From Hydractinia symbiolongicarpus (taxonomy: Eukaryota; Cnidaria; Hydrozoa; Anthoathecata; Hydractiniidae): DNA of 64,000 nt. Where the stretch lies: positions 19,913,001-19,977,000 of the forward strand of contig NC_079885.1 in NCBI RefSeq assembly GCF_029227915.1. The letters are read 5' to 3'. The position numbers and the translations under genes are program-made. Under the pieces are notes generated by a model. That model was not told the DNA's origin and made no database searches. It saw only the letters and a list, made by a program, of their open reading frames with translations. Of the stretch, positions 60,220-64,000 are shown one piece after another (position 1 is the stretch's first letter; every line of letters begins with the position of its first letter).

Positions 60220-60415
60220 ATGAAAATTACTGAAGTTTCCCTATTTACAAGTTGGCTCAATTACGTTCATTTATTTTAATAGCACATCTCATGATGCCAG
60301 TAAACATGGCTACAAGACCAACACTACCGTTGCTCTTACAGTTAACGTGACATTAGGAATAAGAGGCAGTGATAGCACTCTCTGATTCTTCTGATGGACA
60401 TTTTTGTTCATCGCT

Positions 60416-60446
<31 letters not shown>

Positions 60447-60680
60447 CGTTAACAGCCGAACGCGCTAACCAATTGCGGCACGAAGACACGAAACATACTG
60501 AAGTATCCCTATTTACTAGTTAGCTAATTCAATTTCAATGTTTTTAACACCACATCTGACTATGCCGTAAACGTAGTTTCAAGACTAAAACTACCGTTGC
60601 TTTTACAATTATCATGACATTAGGAATCATAAGCAGTGGTAGCACTATCTCCTTTATCTGATCGAAGTATTTGTTCATTG

Positions 60681-60737
<57 letters not shown>

Positions 60738-60754
60738 AATTGCGCCACGGAGAC
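60681..60754 (-). tRNA. tRNA-Asn(GTT), exact consensus, leaderless
   Basis: Perfect body, 22-nt leader deletion. Confidence 0.85.
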
Positions 60755-60929
60755 TATTTACAAGTTATCTCATTTACTTTCGTTTATTTTTAGTAGAACA
60801 TCTGATGATGCCAGTAAACATGGCTACAACATTAACACTACCGTTGCTTTTACAGTTAACGTGACATTAGGAATAAGAGGCAGTGATAGCACTCTCTAAT
60901 TCTTCTGATGGACATATTTGTTCATCGCT

Positions 60930-60960
<31 letters not shown>

Positions 60961-61195
60961 CGTTAACAGGCGAACGCGCTAACCAATTGCTACACGGAGA
61001 CACGAAACATACTGAAGTATCCCTATTTATTAGTTAGCTAATTTAATTTCAATGTTTTTAACACCACATCTGACTATGCAGGTAAACGTAGTTTCAAGAC
61101 TAAAACTACCGTTGCTTTTAAAATTATCGTGACTATAGGAATCATAAGCAGTGGTAGCACTATCTGTTTCATATGATCAAAGACATTGTTCATTG

Positions 61196-61231
<36 letters not shown>

Positions 61232-61269
61232 CAACAGCCGAACGCGCTAACCAATTGCTCCACGGAGAC
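61196..61269 (-). tRNA. tRNA-Asn(GTT), type A, D-stem mismatch
   Basis: C11A, A38G; 3150-bp duplicate of 58046. Confidence 0.67.
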
Positions 61270-61729
61270 ATGAAAATTACTGAAGTTTCCCTATTTACAA
61301 GTTGGCTCAATTACTTTCATTTATTTTAATAGCACATCTCATGATGCCAGTAAACATGGCTACAAGACCAACACTACCGTTGCTCTTACAGTTAACGTGA
61401 CATTAGGAATAAGAGGCAGTGATAGCACTCTCTGATTCTTCTGATGGACATATTTGTTCATCGCCTCCCCGGGTTGGCTTGAACCACCAACCTTTCCGTT
61501 AACAGCCGAACGCGCTAACCAATTGCGGCACGAAGACACGAAACATACTGAAGTATCCCTATTTACTAGTTAGCTAATTCAATTTCAATGTTTTTAACAC
61601 CACATCTGACTATGCCGTAAACGTAGTTTCAAGACTAAAACTACCGTTGCTTTTACAATTATCATGACATTAGGAATCATAAGCAGTGGTAGCACTATTT
61701 CTTTATCTGATCGAAGTATTTGTTCATTG

Positions 61730-61786
<57 letters not shown>

Positions 61787-61803
61787 AATTGCGCCACGGA
61801 GAC
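61730..61803 (-). tRNA. tRNA-Asn(GTT), exact consensus, leaderless
   Basis: Counterpart of 58580 without its A15T change. Confidence 0.85.
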
Positions 61804-62244
61804 TATTTACAAGTTATCTCATTTACTTTCGTTTATTTTTAATAGAACATCTGATGATGCCAGTAAACATGGCTACAACATTAACACTACCGTTGCTTTT
61901 ACAGTTAACGTGACATTAGGAATAAGAGGCAGTGATAGCACTCTCTGATTCTTCTGATGGACATATTTGTTCATCGCTTCCCCGGGTGGGCTTGAAGCAC
62001 CAACCTTTCCGTTAACAGGGGAACGCGCTAACCAATTGCGGCACGGAGACACGAAACATACTGAAGTATCCCTATTTATTAGTTAGCTAATTTAATTTCA
62101 ATGTTTTTAACACCACATCTGACTATGCAGGTAAACGTAGTTTCAAGACTAAAACTACCGTTCCTTTTAAAATTATCGTGACTATAGGAATTATAAGCAG
62201 TGGTAGCACTATCTGTTTCATATGATCAAAGACATTGTTCATTG

Positions 62245-62301
<57 letters not shown>

Positions 62302-62318
62302 AATTGCGCCACGGAGAC
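62245..62318 (-). tRNA. tRNA-Asn(GTT), type A, exact consensus
   Basis: Full leader; 3150-bp duplicate of 59095. Confidence 0.9.
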
Positions 62319-62780
62319 ATAAAACTTACTGAAGTTTCCCTATTTACAAGTTGACTCATTTACTTTCATTTATTTTTAATGGCATATCTGATGATGCCAG
62401 TAAACATGGCTACAAGAGTAACACTAACGTTGGTCTTACAGTTAACGTGAAAATAGGAATAAGAGGCAGTGATAGCACTCTCTGATTCTTCTGATGGACA
62501 TATTTGTTCATCGCCTCCCCGGGTTGGCTTGAACCATCAACCTTTCCGTTAACAGCCGAACGCGCTAACCAATTGCGGCACGAAGACACGAAACATACTG
62601 AAGTATCCCTATTTACTAGTTAGCTAATTCAATTTCAATGTCTTTAACACCACATCTGACTATGCCGTAAACGTAGTTTCAAGACTAAAACTACCGTTGC
62701 TTTTACAATTATCATGACATTAGGAATCATAAGCAGTGGTAGCACTATCTCCTTTATCTGATCGAAGTATTTGTTCATTG

Positions 62781-62837
<57 letters not shown>

Positions 62838-62854
62838 AATTGCGCCACGGAGAC
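62781..62854 (-). tRNA. tRNA-Asn(GTT), exact consensus, leaderless
   Basis: Perfect body; upstream spacer has one difference from 59631 (GAGACAAC for GAGATAAC). Confidence 0.85.
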
Positions 62855-63029
62855 TATTTACAAGTTGTCTCATTTACTTTCGTTTATTTTTAGTAGAACA
62901 TCTGATGATGCCAGTAAACATGGCTACAACATTAACACTACCGTTGCTTTTACAGTTAACGTGACATTAGGAATAAGAGGCAGTGATAGCACTCTCTAAT
63001 TCTTCTGATGGACATTTTTGTTCATCGCT

Positions 63030-63060
<31 letters not shown>

Positions 63061-63295
63061 CGTTAACAGGCGAACGCGCTAACCAATTGCGGCACGGAGA
63101 CACGAAACATACTGAAGTATCCCTATTTATTAGTTAGCTAATTTAATTTCAATGTTTTTAACACCACATCTGACTATGCAGGTAAACGTAGTTTCAAGAC
63201 TAAAACTACCCTTACTTTTAAAATTCTCGTGACTATAGGAATCATAAGCAGTGGTAGCACTATCTGTTTCATATGATCAAAGACATTGTTCATTG

Positions 63296-63331
<36 letters not shown>

Positions 63332-63369
63332 CAACAGCCGAACGCGCTAACCAATTGCTCCACGGAGAC
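63296..63369 (-). tRNA. tRNA-Asn(GTT), type A, D-stem mismatch
   Basis: C11A, A38G; 3150-bp duplicate of 60146. Confidence 0.67.
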
Positions 63370-63830
63370 ATGAAAATTACTGAAGTTTCCCTATTTACAA
63401 GTTGGCTCAATTACGTTCATTTATTTTAATAGCACATCTCATGATGCCAGTAAACATGGCTACAAGACCAACACTACCGTTGCTCTTACAGTTAACGTGA
63501 CATTAGGAATAAGAGGCAGTGATAGCACTCTCTGATTCTTCTGATGGACATATTTGTTCATCGCCTCCCCGGGTTGGCTTGAACCACCAACCTTTCCGTT
63601 AACAGCCGAACGCGCTAACCAATTGCGGCACGAAGACACGAAACATACTGAAGTATCCCTATTTACTAGTTAGCTAATTCAATTTCAATGTTTTTAACAC
63701 CACATCTGACTATGCCGTAAACGTAGTTTCAAGACTAAAACTACCGTTGCTTTTACAATTATCATGACATTAGGAATCATAAGCAGTGGTAGCACTATCT
63801 CCTTTATCTGATCGAAGTATTTGTTCATTG

Positions 63831-63887
<57 letters not shown>

Positions 63888-63904
63888 AATTGCGCCACGG
63901 AGAC
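63831..63904 (-). tRNA. tRNA-Asn(GTT), exact consensus, leaderless
   Basis: Last tRNA in the window. Perfect body, 22-nt leader deletion; its upstream spacer continues to the window end. Confidence 0.85.
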
Positions 63905-64000
63905 TATTTACAAGTTATCTCATTTACTTTCGTTTATTTTTAATAGAACATCTGATGATGCCAGTAAACATGGCTACAACATTAACACTACCGTTGCTTT

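Larger units (their letters stand above)
58314..63637 (-). pseudogene. Type-B tRNA-Asn-like copies, group 9 (11 copies, reverse)
   Basis: Left edges: 58314, 58827, 59364, 59878, 60414, 60928, 61464, 61977, 62514, 63028, 63564. Variants recur with the 3150-bp period; for example, the copies at 58827 and 61977 both have CCCCTGTTAACGG in the anticodon arm and GTGCTTC in the T arm. Confidence 0.83.
1..64000. repeat. tRNA-Asn tandem array (A/B dimer satellite)
   Basis: The window is filled by a ~268-bp monomer, each with one 74-nt tRNA-like sequence and ~194 bp of spacer, arranged mostly as alternating A and B monomers (dimer ~537 bp). The A and B spacers align to each other: both have the leader core AAATAGGGA, the trailer core CCTAATGTCACG and the core GCAACGGTAGT. 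The dimer therefore arose from an ancestral monomer that duplicated and diverged. No poly(A) tail, target-site duplication or reverse-transcriptase remnant is seen, so these are not dispersed tRNA-derived SINEs. The array continues past both window ends. Confidence 0.97.
46163..64000 (-). repeat. Right arm of array, all copies on - strand
   Basis: The same dimer in reverse orientation: 33 type-A and 34 type-B copies, one B truncated. From about 52 kb the pattern becomes a ~1050-bp higher-order repeat (A, B, leaderless A, B), and from about 57.8 kb a 3150-bp repeat of that. Confidence 0.95.
57790..64000 (-). repeat. 3150-bp higher-order repeat made of three 1050-bp units
   Basis: The type-A series 58046, 59095, 60146 recurs at 61196, 62245, 63296 with offset 3150. 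Unit-specific changes recur in the same order, for example CTTACTTTT in place of GTTGCTTTT in the trailers at 60146 and 63296. Within each block the spacing is ~1050 bp (two dimers less one 22-nt leader deletion). The second block runs to the window end. Confidence 0.85.

Noticed and set aside
1-64000. CRISPR array
   Set aside because: Repeats are whole ~268-bp units with homologous spacers; there are no short direct repeats with unique spacers and no cas genes.
1-64000. Dispersed SINE family
   Set aside because: Copies are head-to-tail in fixed register with no poly(A) or simple-repeat tail, no target-site duplications and no non-repeat DNA between them.
1-64000. Bacterial, phage or organellar tRNA cluster
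   Set aside because: No encoded CCA, only one isoacceptor, and an acceptor/D-arm sequence of the eukaryotic cytosolic Asn type, unlike the bacterial tRNA-Asn form.
1-64000. Naming a species or clade
   Set aside because: The cytosolic tRNA-Asn is too conserved across eukaryotes and no other gene is present; a database search with the spacer would decide.

Overview
The whole window is one satellite-like array built from tRNA-Asn genes. By hand count there are 239 tRNA-like sequences in 64 kb, one about every 268 bp, and nothing else: no protein gene, transposon, rRNA or CRISPR array. The tRNA is of the eukaryotic cytosolic Asn type: 74 nt, acceptor starting GTCTCCG, anticodon GTT in loop CTGTTAA, T-loop TTCAAGC, G discriminator, no encoded CCA, and internal A and B boxes as used by RNA polymerase III. 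This points to a eukaryotic nuclear genome; the species cannot be told from the sequence. Tandem tRNA arrays are known in eukaryotes, for example in Entamoeba and Xenopus, but I do not recognise this unit.

The basic repeat is a dimer of about 537 bp. Each half is a tRNA plus about 194 bp of spacer, and the two halves are homologous over their full length. Type A (118 copies) keeps the tRNA fold; 21 copies match the consensus exactly. Type B (118 copies) carries fixed changes that each break one pair in the D stem, anticodon stem and acceptor stem (G10C, C41G, C73A), so I call B copies pseudogenes. Three more copies are B/A chimeras. Positions in tRNA entries count from the first base of the 74-nt type-A gene: acceptor 1-7/67-73, D stem 10-13/23-26, anticodon stem 28-32/40-44, anticodon 35-37, T stem 50-54/62-66, discriminator 74.

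Layout: from 1 to about 46162 all copies lie on the + strand (85 A, 84 B, 3 chimeras). At 46148-46163 the array flips, and all copies to the window end lie on the - strand (33 A, 34 B), so the two arms point at each other. Within the arms, blocks of 5, 6, 7, 11 or 12 monomers are repeated in tandem at about 1-5.6 kb, 15.5-19.3 kb, 24.9-28.2 kb, 28.6-34.5 kb, 33.6-36.3 kb, 39.7-42.4 kb and 57.8-64 kb. This is what repeated unequal exchange would produce. Both window ends lie inside the array.

Most type-A copies have a TAAATA element at -28 and no nearby run of four T; the first is about 91 nt downstream, inside a small hairpin. Twelve type-A copies between 22.3 and 41.1 kb have anticodon GTC (Asp) instead of GTT. 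From 50 kb to the end, a 22-nt leader deletion has spread by duplication and marks alternate type-A copies of a ~1050-bp higher-order repeat. Gene-free stretches are all shorter than about 260 bp and consist of the repeat spacer.
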